From Echinarachnius parma (Eukaryota; Echinodermata; Echinoidea; Clypeasteroida; Echinarachniidae), in NCBI GenBank assembly GCA_037951105.1, contig JBAMJV010001356.1:1-64000 (forward strand): 64,000 nucleotides of DNA. Direction: 5' to 3'. Numbering within the stretch: position 1 is the first letter of the stretch; each line of letters starts with the position of its first letter. The translations under genes were made by a program, and so were the position numbers. Shown here one piece after another: positions 20,330 through 31,613 of this stretch. Under the pieces are notes generated by a model. That model ran no database searches, was not told where the DNA came from, and saw only the letters and a list, made by a program, of their open reading frames with translations.

Positions 20330-23300
20330 TTAACTATCTGTACGGCTCATGTAGTCCGCGCCGACGTTATCCTTACCTTTAATTGCCTCGATACGGTATC
20401 TGTACGGTTGCAGGGCAAGTGCCCAGCGGAGAACCCTACCATTTGCTACCTTCGATATTCTCATGGCAAGGAGAGGCTGGTGGTCGACCTGCAGAGTAAA
20501 TTCCCTTCCGTAAAGGAATGCTTCAAACTTCTGAACCCCCCATACTACTCCCAAACACTCCTTCTCTATTGTTGAGTATGCCCTCTCACGTGGCAAGAGC
20601 TTCTTGCTGGCGAATGCTATCGGAAACTGCTCGCCGTCAAAGACTTGCAGAAGGACAGCTCCCAGACCTGTATCGGATGCGTCAGTTCTCAATATGAATT
20701 CCCTCTCTACATCTGGTAAATGGAGAATTGGCGCAGATGAAAGCTTCGCCTTGAGGCTCTTAAACGCCTGTTCCTGTGCGTCCTCCCATCTGATCCTGTT
20801 TGGCTCTCCCTTCTTAGTTCTGTCTGTCAGGGGCACCGCCAGCGCGGCGAAATTCGGGACAAATCTCCTATAGTAATTCGCTAATCCTAGGAACGACCGG
20901 AGTTGCTTCTTCGTTTCTGGGCGCTTAGCCTCTTGGACAGCAGCTATCTTGTCGGGATTTGGCCTGATGCACCCGTCGTTGATCCGGTGACCCAGAAACT
21001 CGACGTCGTCATAACCGACGAAACACTTCGTGGGCTTGGCCTTGAGGTTCGCATTTCTGAGCCGCGTCAGCACCTGTCGAATGACATGAACGTGTTCCTC
21101 CCAAGTCTGAGTGTGAATCAATATATCGTCTATGAAGTTGTCCACCTTGTCCAGACCTTGGAGAACGGACCGCATCACTCTGCTAAACGTGGCCGGTGCA
21201 TTCACAAGACCGAATGGCATCGTTCGAAATTGAAACAACCCTTCAGGAGTGACGAACGCTGTGAGTGGCTTTGCTCGGTCCGTTAATGGAACTTGCCAGT
21301 AGCCATGTGTTAGGTCGATTTTAGTGAAGAATCGGTCACCTGCTAGTTTGGCGAATATCGCGTCTGGATCGGGCATGGGTTCAGCGTCAGTCACAGTGAT
21401 GGAGTTAAGCTTCCTGAAATCGCAACAAAACCGGTTGGTCCCATCTTTCTTCTTCACGATCACTACTGGGGAGGCATACGGCGACGTCGACTTTTCTATC
21501 ACACCAAACTCTAACATCTCTTTGACTTCGTCCATCACCGCTGGACGAAGGGCGTGTGGAAGAGGGTAAGGTCGGCTTCGAAGTGGTTCGTCTTGCGTCA
21601 GCTGTATGTCATGGGCTCCTAATTGTTCAGTCTTACCCGGTATGTCGGTGAGGACATCGGCGAATTCCTTCAGCACCTCCTTGAGCAATGTCCGTTGTGC
21701 CGTATGTAGGGTCGGTGCCACATTGACGTCCGTGTATGCCTGTGATGGTTTCATCGTTGGCGTATGTAGCGTATCATCTTTAACCTCGTTGCCCATACCA
21801 TCGACCTCCAACGCATCCCTGGTCTCCCCGTCATCAACTATCGCTGTCGCTGCAGTGTCTAGTGGTGTCTTCAATTGGACTCTCTCCGTGACGTTCTCCC
21901 CTCTCCTGTGGTACAGCTTTAAGAGATTTGCATGGAAGGTCGTCACCCTATGTCCGAGATTGACTCTATAGTCCAGAGAGCCAACTTTCCCTACTACTTC
22001 AAACGGCCCCTTCCAGTGCATAAGCAGCTTATTGTTGTCTGTTGGTAGTAACACGATGACCTCGTCACCAACTTTGAAGACACGCATTCGTGCCTTTCTG
22101 TTGTAGTTTGTTCTATATTTGTCATGCGATTTTCGCAACTCTGCTTGTGCTATTTCGCACGTTTTAGACATCTTTTCTGTCAAGTCTAAGACGTATTGAT
22201 ACGTCGACTTTGTCTCGGGTTCGGTCGTTTCATTTGTCCAGAGGTCTCGCATGATCATCAGTGGGCCTCTGACAACGCGCCCGTACAGGAGTTCAAATGG
22301 TGCGAATCCTGTACTGTCGTGAGGCGTTTCCCTATACGCAAACAGCAGCGCATTGACATACCGATCCCAATCTCTCGGTCTCTCTTCGCACATTTTGTTG
22401 AGCATTCGCTTTAGTGTGCCATTAAACTTTTCCACCAAACCATTACACGCCGGATGGTAAGGTGTAGTTGTTTTGTGATGGATAGAAAGGAGCCTATTGA
22501 CTTCTTCCATCATTTCAGCAGTGAACTGTGAGCCCCTATCCGTTAACAACACTTTAGGGAGGCCTACGCGGGAATATATATCTAGCAGTGCCTCGGCAAC
22601 GGACGCAGTATATATATTCCGCAGAGGTACAGCTTCAGGATAGCGCGTGGCGTAGTCAACTAGGGTAAGTATATACCGATGACCTCTCCCAGTAGCAGGG
22701 GCTATAGGTCCAACGAGGTCTACTGCCACGCGTTGGAACGGTTCGTCTATCAAGGGTGTCGAACCCAGTGGCACACGTGACACCTTCCCCTTGGGAAGTG
22801 ACCGCTGGCAGACATCACACGACCTACAAAACCTTTGAGTGTCCGCTTGAATCCCGGGCCAAAAGAAGGTTGCTAGAATTTTCTCAGCAGTTTTATGTGT
22901 TCCAAGATGTCCGCCGAGAATTGACTCGTGCGCTAGCTTCAACACTTGTTTCCGAAAGTTCTGAGGCACAATCAGCTGACTTATGCACTCACTGCGGATA
23001 CCACTACCCTTCTTGAATTCTCTATATAGCAACCCATTGACTGTCTTAATAATTGGGCGGTTCCCGTTTTTGCTAACTTTACACGTCCCGTCACCGGCCA
23101 ACTTTCGCATCCTATCCAAGGTCGCATCTGTCTCTTGATGCTGACGGAATATGTCTGCCGTGACGGGTTCTTCTTGATCAGGAACTTTGAGCTTTCGCAG
23201 GGGTTTGTCCGCGTTTTTACGCTGGCTTCGCGTTTCAGCAGCAAACGCGCGATATTTCATGCCTGGGTTCCAGTCGGTTTTTGGATCGCTAGGGTTTCTA

Positions 23301-24238
23301 ATTCCCGGAATATTCCCTAGGATCAGGTCGTACACTGGATTAACCATGCACAACGCATCGAGGGTCCCCGTGAAGAATGGCGAATCCACGTCTATTCTGG
23401 CCACACCATATTTCTTCACGGTACCATCGATAAGCACGCACGAGCGCTCTTCGCCAGTCATTTGACCTTGGTGCACCAGACCTTCCCTCACTACTGCGCT
23501 TGAGCACCCACTATCTCGCAGCACTTGAACGCTAGTTTTATTTACCAGACCTTGAACCACTGGCATTGATCGGATCATTTCCGCATTGCACGCAGCGCTG
23601 ACGATTGGCAGTTTCTTTTTGCCCCTAGCATGACCATCCCCCATGTATTCTGGTAGCTTGCACGCACCGCATGAATCAATTAATAGACACAATCTGTCGG
23701 GGCCGCTAGTTTTCGCTGTGTTGCTACCATTCTTATCGCTGGTCCATGGTTGTTCGCGCTCCCCAGGACCAGTCGATACGCTTGCTTCGGGTTCCGGAAT
23801 GGGACCCGGCTGTACGCTGTGCGTTCCATGTTTTACATCGTTCTTTTGTGGGTTGTGCACCTCGATACCTACTGCACCTTTATCAATTTTCCCGCGCTGT
23901 CTGCAATCTTTTGCCATGTGTCCTACCTTGCCGCACACAAAGCATGTTATTGTTTTTGAACGTTGTTTGGTAGGACGTTCGCTCGGTTTGCGGTTAGATT
24001 GGTCTTTACCCGACCGAGCATTAAGATTCCCCGATGCCGAATGCGGTTTCTCCTTAACACCTGGTGCACTACGCATGTAGTTGCTTCCGGCTGCGCTCTG
24101 CCATCCAACATGCGCTTCTAAGTACCGATCCGCAGCGTCAGTGAGACCCTTCAGAGACCCGGGTCTTTGCTCCTTTACAAACAACGACATATCCGGCGGA
24201 CAGCTATCGTGGAATTGCTCGCACACAAGCAGATCCAT
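20330..24238 (-). CDS. pol: Retrotransposon pol, copy 2
   Basis: Same length and domain order as copy 1: zinc knuckle, DSG protease, H2C2 plus D,D35E integrase, GPF, FIDD reverse transcriptase, RNase H. Only two residues differ (339 Ile to Ser, 396 Ser to Pro), both outside catalytic motifs and in the protease-integrase linker. No stop or frameshift is present within the frame, so enzymatic capacity looks intact. Expression from the shared gag/pol frame would still need to pass the gag TAA or restart at the ATG 45 nt beyond it. Confidence 0.93.
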   Translation of the reverse strand: MDLLVCEQFHDSCPPDMSLFVKEQRPGSLKGLTDAADRYLEAHVGWQSAAGSNYMRSAPGVKEKPHSASGNLNARSGKDQSNRKPSERPTKQRSKTITCFVCGKVGHMAKDCRQRGKIDKGAVGIEVHNPQKNDVKHGTHSVQPGPIPEPEASVSTGPGEREQPWTSDKNGSNTAKTSGPDRLCLLIDSCGACKLPEYMGDGHARGKKKLPIVSAACNAEMIRSMPVVQGLVNKTSVQVLRDSGCSSAVVREGLVHQGQMTGEERSCVLIDGTVKKYGVARIDVDSPFFTGTLDALCMVNPVYDLILGNIPGIRNPSDPKTDWNPGMKYRAFAAETRSQRKNADKPLRKLKVPDQEEPVTADIFRQHQETDATLDRMRKLAGDGTCKVSKNGNRPIIKTVNGLLYREFKKGSGIRSECISQLIVPQNFRKQVLKLAHESILGGHLGTHKTAEKILATFFWPGIQADTQRFCRSCDVCQRSLPKGKVSRVPLGSTPLIDEPFQRVAVDLVGPIAPATGRGHRYILTLVDYATRYPEAVPLRNIYTASVAEALLDIYSRVGLPKVLLTDRGSQFTAEMMEEVNRLLSIHHKTTTPYHPACNGLVEKFNGTLKRMLNKMCEERPRDWDRYVNALLFAYRETPHDSTGFAPFELLYGRVVRGPLMIMRDLWTNETTEPETKSTYQYVLDLTEKMSKTCEIAQAELRKSHDKYRTNYNRKARMRVFKVGDEVIVLLPTDNNKLLMHWKGPFEVVGKVGSLDYRVNLGHRVTTFHANLLKLYHRRGENVTERVQLKTPLDTAATAIVDDGETRDALEVDGMGNEVKDDTLHTPTMKPSQAYTDVNVAPTLHTAQRTLLKEVLKEFADVLTDIPGKTEQLGAHDIQLTQDEPLRSRPYPLPHALRPAVMDEVKEMLEFGVIEKSTSPYASPVVIVKKKDGTNRFCCDFRKLNSITVTDAEPMPDPDAIFAKLAGDRFFTKIDLTHGYWQVPLTDRAKPLTAFVTPEGLFQFRTMPFGLVNAPATFSRVMRSVLQGLDKVDNFIDDILIHTQTWEEHVHVIRQVLTRLRNANLKAKPTKCFVGYDDVEFLGHRINDGCIRPNPDKIAAVQEAKRPETKKQLRSFLGLANYYRRFVPNFAALAVPLTDRTKKGEPNRIRWEDAQEQAFKSLKAKLSSAPILHLPDVEREFILRTDASDTGLGAVLLQVFDGEQFPIAFASKKLLPRERAYSTIEKECLGVVWGVQKFEAFLYGREFTLQVDHQPLLAMRISKVANGRVLRWALALQPYRYRIEAIKGKDNVGADYMSRTDS

Positions 24239-24283
24239 CAACCCATCAAAGGACGACTCATGACCCGCTAGATCTACCCATTT

Positions 24284-24880
24284 TTAAAGATAATTTCTCA
24301 TCCTATGAACAAACTGACCCGCCGTTTCCCCGGCTTCGGGTCTTGCAGATCGCAGTTTTCTTCTAAAACCTTCGCTAGTCAAATCATACCGACGTAGTAT
24401 CGCTTTCCTAACTACTGTATAGTCTTGCGCTTCCTCGTCACTTAATCTAGAGTATGTATCTAGAGCCCGACCTGTGAGCAACGCGCTGAGGTTAGTGGCC
24501 CACGTAGAATCATCCCATTTCTGTGCTTTCGCATATCTTTCAAAGCGATTTAAATAAGTGTCCAAACTATCCCTACTTTCATCAAACGTGGGAAGCTTGG
24601 GTGGACGCATCTTTGGTTCACTTATCTGCGGTGGCACGACAACGGCAGCCGAAGCGGTGAATGCTTCTTGTTTCTTTGTTTCTAGATCTAGTTTAAGTTT
24701 ATATAATGCTTGCTCTTCCTTCATACGTTCTCTCTCATCCGCCCTTTCTTCTCTCATTCTGTTTTGCTCTTCTGTTTTCTCATCCCTTCTCCTCTGCAAC
24801 TGCTCTTTAACGAATTCTCTCAACTCGCTCCCTTCATAACCTAGGGATTCCCCAATGTCGCGCAGCTCTCGCAAATCCAT
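24284..24880 (-). CDS. gag: Retrotransposon gag N-terminal frame, copy 2
   Basis: Identical in protein to copy 1, including the TAA at 24284-24286 that stops the capsid frame 14 codons before the pol frame's first leucine-methionine pair. Sharing of the stop shows it predates the duplication, or was copied with it. Confidence 0.85.
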   Translation of the reverse strand: MDLRELRDIGESLGYEGSELREFVKEQLQRRRDEKTEEQNRMREERADERERMKEEQALYKLKLDLETKKQEAFTASAAVVVPPQISEPKMRPPKLPTFDESRDSLDTYLNRFERYAKAQKWDDSTWATNLSALLTGRALDTYSRLSDEEAQDYTVVRKAILRRYDLTSEGFRRKLRSARPEAGETAGQFVHRMRNYL

Positions 24881-25165
24881 TTTTGCGCAATACCAACTAT
24901 ATTATATATATCGCGAATATATATATATATACACACGCTGCGTCTTTACTGCAAGCGCAGGGCTAGCCCAATCGCACGGGAATGAAGATATTAAGACCAA
25001 AACAAAACAGAGCAAACAATAATGACATAAATGTCACAACATTACCTGAACTAATAACTAATACAGAACATAATGGCCATAAAAAAGTACATTATAAATA
25101 AATGCAATGCCACACTGTTAACACATTTGTTAATTGTGTGACGTCCCTTCGTGGTCGCCAGAAAA
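24881..25165 (-). other. Retrotransposon 5' leader, copy 2, with primer binding site
   Basis: Primer site at 25143-25160, the same 18-base tRNA-Arg complement as copy 1, five bases from LTR 3. TA-repeat patch at about 24902-24931. Confidence 0.75.
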
Positions 25166-26837
25166 TGTCAAGTATTTGAGGATCGCGAAATACGCATTAC
25201 AAAATGATAATTCAAGCCAAGATATAAATTGTAATCTTTCGTTTATTAATAATAACAAAATAAACTTACTTTCAATTTATATCAACGATTCCATAAAGGC
25301 AGTGTTAAGGGGATACAATCACACAAGAAAAGAAACAACTACGAAGCTACTTTGGTATTACCAAGTTAACACCAACCAAAAAAAAAAACAAAAAACAAAA
25401 AACAAAAACAAAAAACAAAAGAAAAACCCCAAAAATGCCGTTGCTTATCGGCAAAACAAAAAAAAACAAAAAACAAAAACAAAAAGAATACACACGTGTA
25501 TCAATACACCATTGTAACAGTATCAATGACGTTTCTTTTCGGCACTGCTATTATAAAACAAAAAGAAACACACGCACAAAAAAAAAACAACCAAAACCAA
25601 TTATAAAAATTGAAGGAAAAACAAAAACAAACAAAAACAAAAAAACCGCTTAAATCATGTTAACGTTTACAACCGAACATGTTCAATGTGTTAGCCAACA
25701 CAAAGAGAATACCGGCGGTTTCAAAATTCACAAACAAAATAATGCCAATCCTTTCATAATGAACCACTGACAAATGTACAATAAATTGATTAGCAACTGA
25801 AGACGAAAATCAAAATAAACACACGTACTACAATACCAAACGAACAAAAGCAAACTACTGTAAATTAATAATACATAACAAGTCCATCATTCTAGGTAAA
25901 GAGCCATGCTCTCCGCGAGTCTCCTAGACCCATCACGAACGGCGCGCGCGTCCCTTGCGATGGCGAAGTCGGAACTCGGCCCGTAGTCGACCTGCGGCGA
26001 TCCCTGGAATGACATATCCCGGTGCTGCGTCTGTATAAAAGACATAAAGCGAATTCTACTACTACTATCGAATTATAAATATAACATTTTAATTAAATTT
26101 GAGTAGCCACACACATCGGTCTGAAAATCCTATAAAAAATGACAATACTGATGAATTCTTGTCGCCTGAAACAAAAAGCAAACATCATTGTTACTACATT
26201 CGATTTATACAAGCACAATTACTAACACATACGATCACGCAACACCAACAACAGCAACCTGGAAATATACACACTTTCACGAGTCTACTTACGCAGGTCT
26301 TGGATGTGTAGCATTTAATAATCGAGAAAGCGTCTGTCAATTTCCCGGAGATCGAGGGTAAAATCTTTACTATAACACTTAGGTTATACATGCAGTTTCT
26401 TGCAATTTAACTTTCACGGTGTATAACACACTACATATAGTTTCCACTATACAGCCGCCAACGACCCTCCTATACCTCCGACGTTCTCTTTAGTTCTCCC
26501 TCTTCGCGATAAAACCACTTGTTTCACGCCCTAACCCTCTCATTCGGCATTTTCCGTACTCCAATCAGAGTGTTCCCTTACGATTCGGTGCCCGAATCTT
26601 TAATTATGCGTTCCGATTACGCGTTCGGTACTTTCCGTTAGCCAATCATAAGCTTGCCTCCCAAAGCTATTATTGTTGCCTAGCAACGTGCTTTATCAAG
26701 CAAGAAGGATTGCCGAAAAGACCAATAATACCCTGAACACAAAGTCGTGTTCACGGTGTGCGCATTTTAACACATAATTTCAAATAGAATGACTATTTCT
26801 CGTAGTCTATACTTTCACTACCCTGAATTTCTTGACA
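25166..26837 (-). repeat. LTR 3 (5' LTR in sense)
   Basis: 1672 bp, TGTCAAG...CTTGACA, followed directly by the ATCAT target duplication. It differs from LTR 2 at only a few positions (for example A for C at 25518 and a C within the A-run near 25588). Confidence 0.95.
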
Positions 26838-26842
26838 ATCAT

Positions 26843-27124
26843 TATCATTACATTTTAACTTACTTTGACTATACACACACATCTGGGCACTTAGTTTCAG
26901 CCCTGTTTGATGGTCAAACAGGCTGACTCTTACCCACTCACAGTTGCCTTCATTGTCTTGTGTCTCCGCCTCCTTTCCTCATCCCCCATCCATACATGTG
27001 GCGTGTTGGTATATATATTCTGTTATTTTTAAAATGTAGTATCTGTCATTTGCACTATTAAATGAAGATCATGCTAGGATTGAAAGCTATGTTGTATACG
27101 ACTCTCATTTTACCACATTGGCGA
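26843..27124 (+). mobile_element. Penelope-like element terminal-repeat fragment, 5' part
   Basis: Aligns with the intact Penelope-like terminal repeat at 51968-52252: CTCACAGTTGC, TGTCTCCGCCTCCTTTCCTC, CATACATGTG and GTATACGACTCTCATTTTACC are shared. It is diverged, so it belongs to an older insertion. The Ty3/gypsy dimer landed in its left part. Confidence 0.75.
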
Positions 27125-27448
27125 CACGTGTACGTGGTGTGGCTCGAGATATCGAGATCAGAGTTCGAACCTAGCCCACTCCGTTTGTCGTTCAGCAAGA
27201 TAATGTATCCACATTGCTGCTCTCTACCCAGGATTATTATAAAATGAATGGTTACTACTAGGTCGGGTGTTAATTAGCCTTCAGCGCCCGTTGGGCAGCT
27301 GGGCTAGTATGCTCCCCAAGGTGTTGAGACGGTGCGTAAGATAATTGTGCGGGTTTGACCTGTAACTGATGGCCAGTGGTAATAATAATGCGCGTAGAAG
27401 CATTGTATTAAGCGCTATATAAATGTAATACAATATTATTATTATATT
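27125..27448 (+). mobile_element. SINE with (ATT)n tail inserted in the Penelope fragment
   Basis: Interrupts the Penelope sequence between ATTGGCGA and TTTAGTTGATAAGCAG. It contains a B-box-like GAGTTCGAACC at 27171-27181, as in tRNA-derived SINEs, and a 3' segment GCGCTATATAAATGTAATA ending in an ATT repeat (27434-27446). The head is degenerate, so the parental tRNA cannot be named. Confidence 0.65.
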
Positions 27449-28339
27449 TAGTTGATAAGCAGTTTTTAGCATTTTTTTCTTAATTCATAACATTTTAAGA
27501 TTATTACACATTTTAGCAATGTGTATAGTTATGTTAGACAAAATAGAGTTGTCACTTTCCTCTAGGAGAAAGGCTCTCCTGGGCCCCGTTGCAGAAAGAG
27601 ATGTGATCGATTGTAAAGTTGCAATTAATTGTAAATCCGATCATGTGACCAAATGAGCACATCTGATTGGTTCAAATGCGCAAATTTGTTTTGCGCCTTT
27701 CTGCAAGGCGCTCCTGGTATAACAAGACCTTGGGGTGTGGCACAAAGAGTTGCAATAAGTCACAGATGTGTTCAGCAACTGTGACCGACGAATTTAATTC
27801 AATTATGAAGAAAGCTATCTTGTATCGGAAATAATATCGCTAATGATATTCGTTTGTCTCGCAATGTATGGTCAAACTAGGAATCTAAAAGCTATCTTGA
27901 TTATACACATCTATATGTGTGCATTAGAGAATTCATTATGTTGCAATTATGTTTCCTCATCATGGGTGTTCAGTGGAGCCACTTGAGAGGATCTCACTAC
28001 ACCATCGACATTGTCCTTAATAGAAAAAATAACAATGTAATACCGAATAATGCAGCACTATAATGGCGTATCGTGAAATGGACAAGTGATCGTTATATTC
28101 TACCCTATACAACCGTCCCATTCCATTTTAAACATTACGTCCTCAACAGGCTTCAATCAAACTAATCAAACGATTTGTGATCATTTTAAAATGGTCAGTT
28201 TGGACACTACCTTGGATTGTAACGTTTTCCATATTACTCAGTAGCACTAGTACATTGTATGACCCTCAAATCGTGCGCATAGACACATATATACTAAAAC
28301 ATTTCTGTAGTTAATACAATTACGGATTTATAGCACCAT
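27449..28339. other. No gene; short Penelope remnant and a possible small MITE
   Basis: The first 25 bases continue the Penelope homology. About 27582-27715 starts CCCCGTTGCAGAAAG and ends CTTTCTGCAAGGCGC, a weak inverted pair. Nothing else recognised. Confidence 0.4.
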
Positions 28340-28870
28340 CGACAAAATGGCAGCCACCTTGGACCCCATCTTAGATTTGTTTTGCCTTTACTATTACTGT
28401 ATGATTTATCACACTTAATTCACACTTTGGCTTTATCACACTTTGACTTTTTGAATCAAGAGATATGTAATAATATTCGAATTCTAGTATGCATATCGAA
28501 CTATGATATACGGCATTAGTTACGTAAATGGCGGCCATTTTGAAGGCCATCTTGGATTTGAATTGGTTATAATTAATATATGGCTCTATCACTATTTCCC
28601 GTGTATTGGTTGACCCTCTCAAATGTGGGGGGAGACACACAAATTACAGCTGAGTGATGTGTCAAAACGAAATTATATAACTTTTGAGATAATGGTGGCC
28701 ATTTTGGAAACCATCTCGGATATTTTGTGGCTTCTAGTTGATGTATCGCGCTATCACTATTTTCAATGTATTGCTTTACCCCTTAAAACATGGAGGTAGA
28801 CACACACATTACAACTGTGTGATGAATAATAACGGAATTATGGCACTTTTTACATAATTGAAGGCAATTT
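28340..28870. repeat. Diverged tandem repeat, about 165-180 bp unit
   Basis: Three units start near 28345, 28527 and 28690 with GGCNGCCANNTTGGANNCCATCTTGGATTT-like words. Each continues with CTATCACTATTTNC and GNNGACACACA(C)A. A fourth partial unit is seen near 29008. Non-coding. Confidence 0.65.
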
Positions 28871-29580
28871 GAATAAAAATCAGCTTTCCTGAAGTGCAGT
28901 GTTTTTAATTTAAGGCATGTTTTTCATGATGTTGCATACTGCCAGAAACCGTGGGAAAAAAAATTCAAACACGTTTTGTTAAATGTTTGTGTATTGCCCT
29001 GAAAATCCAAGATGGGCGCCATTTTTAACATGATCCCGTCATCAACAAAGCATTGCTGGAAAAAATATTCTTTTATCTAGCCTGTCTCTTTTTGTTTTTT
29101 GCTCATAATATACGTACCCAACTATTAACCTATAGGGACCAATCGCGTCCAAGTCCAGTGTGTTCGTCGCTTATTTTATTTTGCTTTACTCGTCACCCAA
29201 AACAAGGATTCCTCTTTTCCACCTCTCTCACCCCTACCTCTCCCACCCCATATGTGTTCCTTGTTCAGTTTATTTAGTTGTATTAGCCTTTAAGGGATGG
29301 ATGGTGGTGAACCAACACGCTCATGTAGTCATTTTCATTTTTTTTTCTTTTTTTAAAATTGAAATTATTCTTTTACTCGGCACCCCAACAAGGCTCACCA
29401 TTCCCCTCCCCCCCCATGTCCACCTTTTTGAAACCATGGCGCTGTCATTGCCGTAATGTAGGCTCCATTATTGGTTTTCCTTCACGTCTAATAATGATGT
29501 GCTCTGTATTTATCTACAACTACTGGACTGGGATGTGATGTATTTAAAATGTTTAAGCACAGTTATCTATAGTTATAGCA
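28871..29580. other. No feature recognised
   Basis: AT-rich with C-rich patches. Short open frames are without recognisable domains. Confidence 0.4.
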
Positions 29581-29993
29581 CACTGTTAAAACAAGTATTA
29601 ACAACTGCGGGTTAAAGAATTGTTGATTAAAAAACGCTCAACCATGGTTATAAATGTAGTGTTGATTAAAATTAACTTTTAATCTTGCGTTGGTTAATAA
29701 AAGTGTTGATCAAAACTATTCCTTTTAATCATTGTTAGTTATGTCCAAGTCGTTGGCAAACATTGTAACCAAGCATTGATTAAAAACGTGACCCAACGGA
29801 ACGAAGCGCGCATCGCGAACATAATCGTACGCTATATTTTTGCAATCGCACGACACATACAATACACGTGCAATATATGCGTGGAACAAAATCAAGAAAA
29901 CAAAATAAAATAGAGCGTGTTGGGAAGACACTCAGGAAATGGGAGTTTGGAGGTCTTATTCCCGTGTTTGCAGGTAAGAAATTATTTTTAATA

Positions 29994-31133
29994 TAGGTTT
30001 TCCCGGCCAATTTCCAACATTACGCGCCCAAATTCGTTAAATGTGCATTCAATTTCGTGCAATTGCCGTGGAGGAGTCGCTTTGGTCATTCAAATTCATA
30101 TTCCGAGCGTGCATATTCGTATATGGGCACTCAAATGTCAAATCACGAACTTCAAATTCGCAAATGGGCATTCGATTTCATCAATGGGCGCTATTTTCAA
30201 CAAATGGGCATTCAATTTAATACGGCAAGCTGGAAAATCGCTCGTTTGTGCATTCAATTTCGTTAATGGGCGACCAATTTCCAGAAATGTTCATTCGATT
30301 TAAGTTACTCAAACAATATCAATACGTACTCACATATAAACATATTTTCATGCATGTATACAACCATACATACGCACACACATACATGACATACGACGAC
30401 TTTGATTTCTCTTTTTATATCATCATCACCGTTTTTTCCTTACATAGTCTCGGCCATTTCATCGTGTTATATCTTTCCCTATTCAGATATACTTTTCAAC
30501 ATTTAATCTTCACTTTTCGATATTAATCTGTCACATTTTGTTTAGATTTGTTTGTCAATTTCCAATAATCTTATATTCATTCACATTGTGCTTTTTTTTG
30601 TTTTACCTCTATACGTTCATCATGTCTTTAATTTATCATCATGCGATATTTAGTTCACCATTTTGATCTTTTTTTTCATCACATTTTCTTATTTGTCATT
30701 GTGATCTTTATTTTATCATCATATTTTTGTCATAAACTGTATATTTATATCCATAATGTTTTGTTTATTGATTGCCCATGCACGAAATAATTGTACCATG
30801 TACCATGATCTTACATATCCATTGCATTTCCACTGTATACATGTTTAATTTGAATGAAATTATAATGAACTTATTTGCCCATGCGCGAATTTGAATGACC
30901 GAAACTAGACCGGAGACTGCTAGAGATGAAATTGAATGACCATTAACGAAAATGAGCGCCCATCGCTTACATTGGAATGACGCAAGTGTGAAATTGGTTG
31001 CTCCGTTACTTAATATGAATGACTAAAACGAATTTGAATGACGATGTGTAGATCCAAACGCGGATTTGGTGAAATTGAATGCTGCTGATATGAAATTGCA
31101 TGAGAAAATAGCGAAATTGACCGGGAAAACCTA
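29994..31133. mobile_element. Nested MITE with TAGGTTTTCCCGG ends and repeated ATTCAATTTCG words
   Basis: Ends TAGGTTTTCCCGGCCAATTT and AAATTGACCGGGAAAACCTA. The left third carries many copies of GGGCATTCAATTTCG-like words and the right third their reverse complements, so the arms are degenerate subterminal arrays. It splits the left arm of the CACTG element; the right arm (near 31975) shows the unsplit sequence. Confidence 0.75.
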
Positions 31134-31274
31134 TATTATTATCATCAATTCTAAGATTGTATTAAAGGAAGAAGTGAAATAAGGTTCTTGCTCAAATTAA
31201 CAACATTTAAGGATCTGCTTGAAAAAGCAGAAATTTAGTGCCTAGCCTTGATTGCACGAAGGCCTGCACCTTAA

Positions 31275-31613
31275 AGGCATATAGGCGTGGGTTATTAGAC
31301 GCGTGGATCCATCTTGCGCACTTTTACGCACGGTACTAGTCGAATGGAGATCCATCAGAGATGTTTACGAGCGAAAATATCACGTAACACGCTTAACCGC
31401 AACCGACTTCAAAGTGCCGCCGTTTGATGGCTAGGTGATAGCGTGAGAAATTTGTTTGCTGCATGCAATTTCATAAGAAGGCCTTTGTTCAGATATTTCG
31501 AGGCACCTCTCTTCGATCGATCCAAACATATATCTTGAGTTTACCTCGAGAGATTACGGTGGAGTCGAGTTGGAATTTGCTGACTACCCTTTATAACCCA
31601 CGCATATATGCCT
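31275..31613. mobile_element. Nested MITE with TTAA target duplication (piggyBac/Kolobok-like)
   Basis: Ends AGGCATATAGGCGTGGGTTAT and ATAACCCACGCATATATGCCT flanked by TTAA at 31271-31274 and 31614-31617. 339 bp, no transposase. Confidence 0.8.

Larger units (their letters stand above)
10992..26842 (-). mobile_element. Tandem Ty3/gypsy (Gmr1-type) retrotransposon, LTR-int-LTR-int-LTR
   Basis: Three LTRs (10997-13617, 18556-20227, 25166-26837) alternate with two internal regions (13618-18555, 20228-25165), a 6610-bp period, all on the minus strand. The 5-bp word ATCAT flanks the whole assembly (10992-10996 and 26838-26842), so it behaves as one insertion that became a dimer, either by unequal exchange between LTRs or by insertion of a dimer. 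Each internal region has a tRNA-Arg primer site, a gag frame, a PR-INT-RT-RNaseH pol frame and a purine tract. Integrase lies upstream of reverse transcriptase, the order of the Gmr1 group rather than of ordinary Ty3/gypsy elements. Confidence 0.95.
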
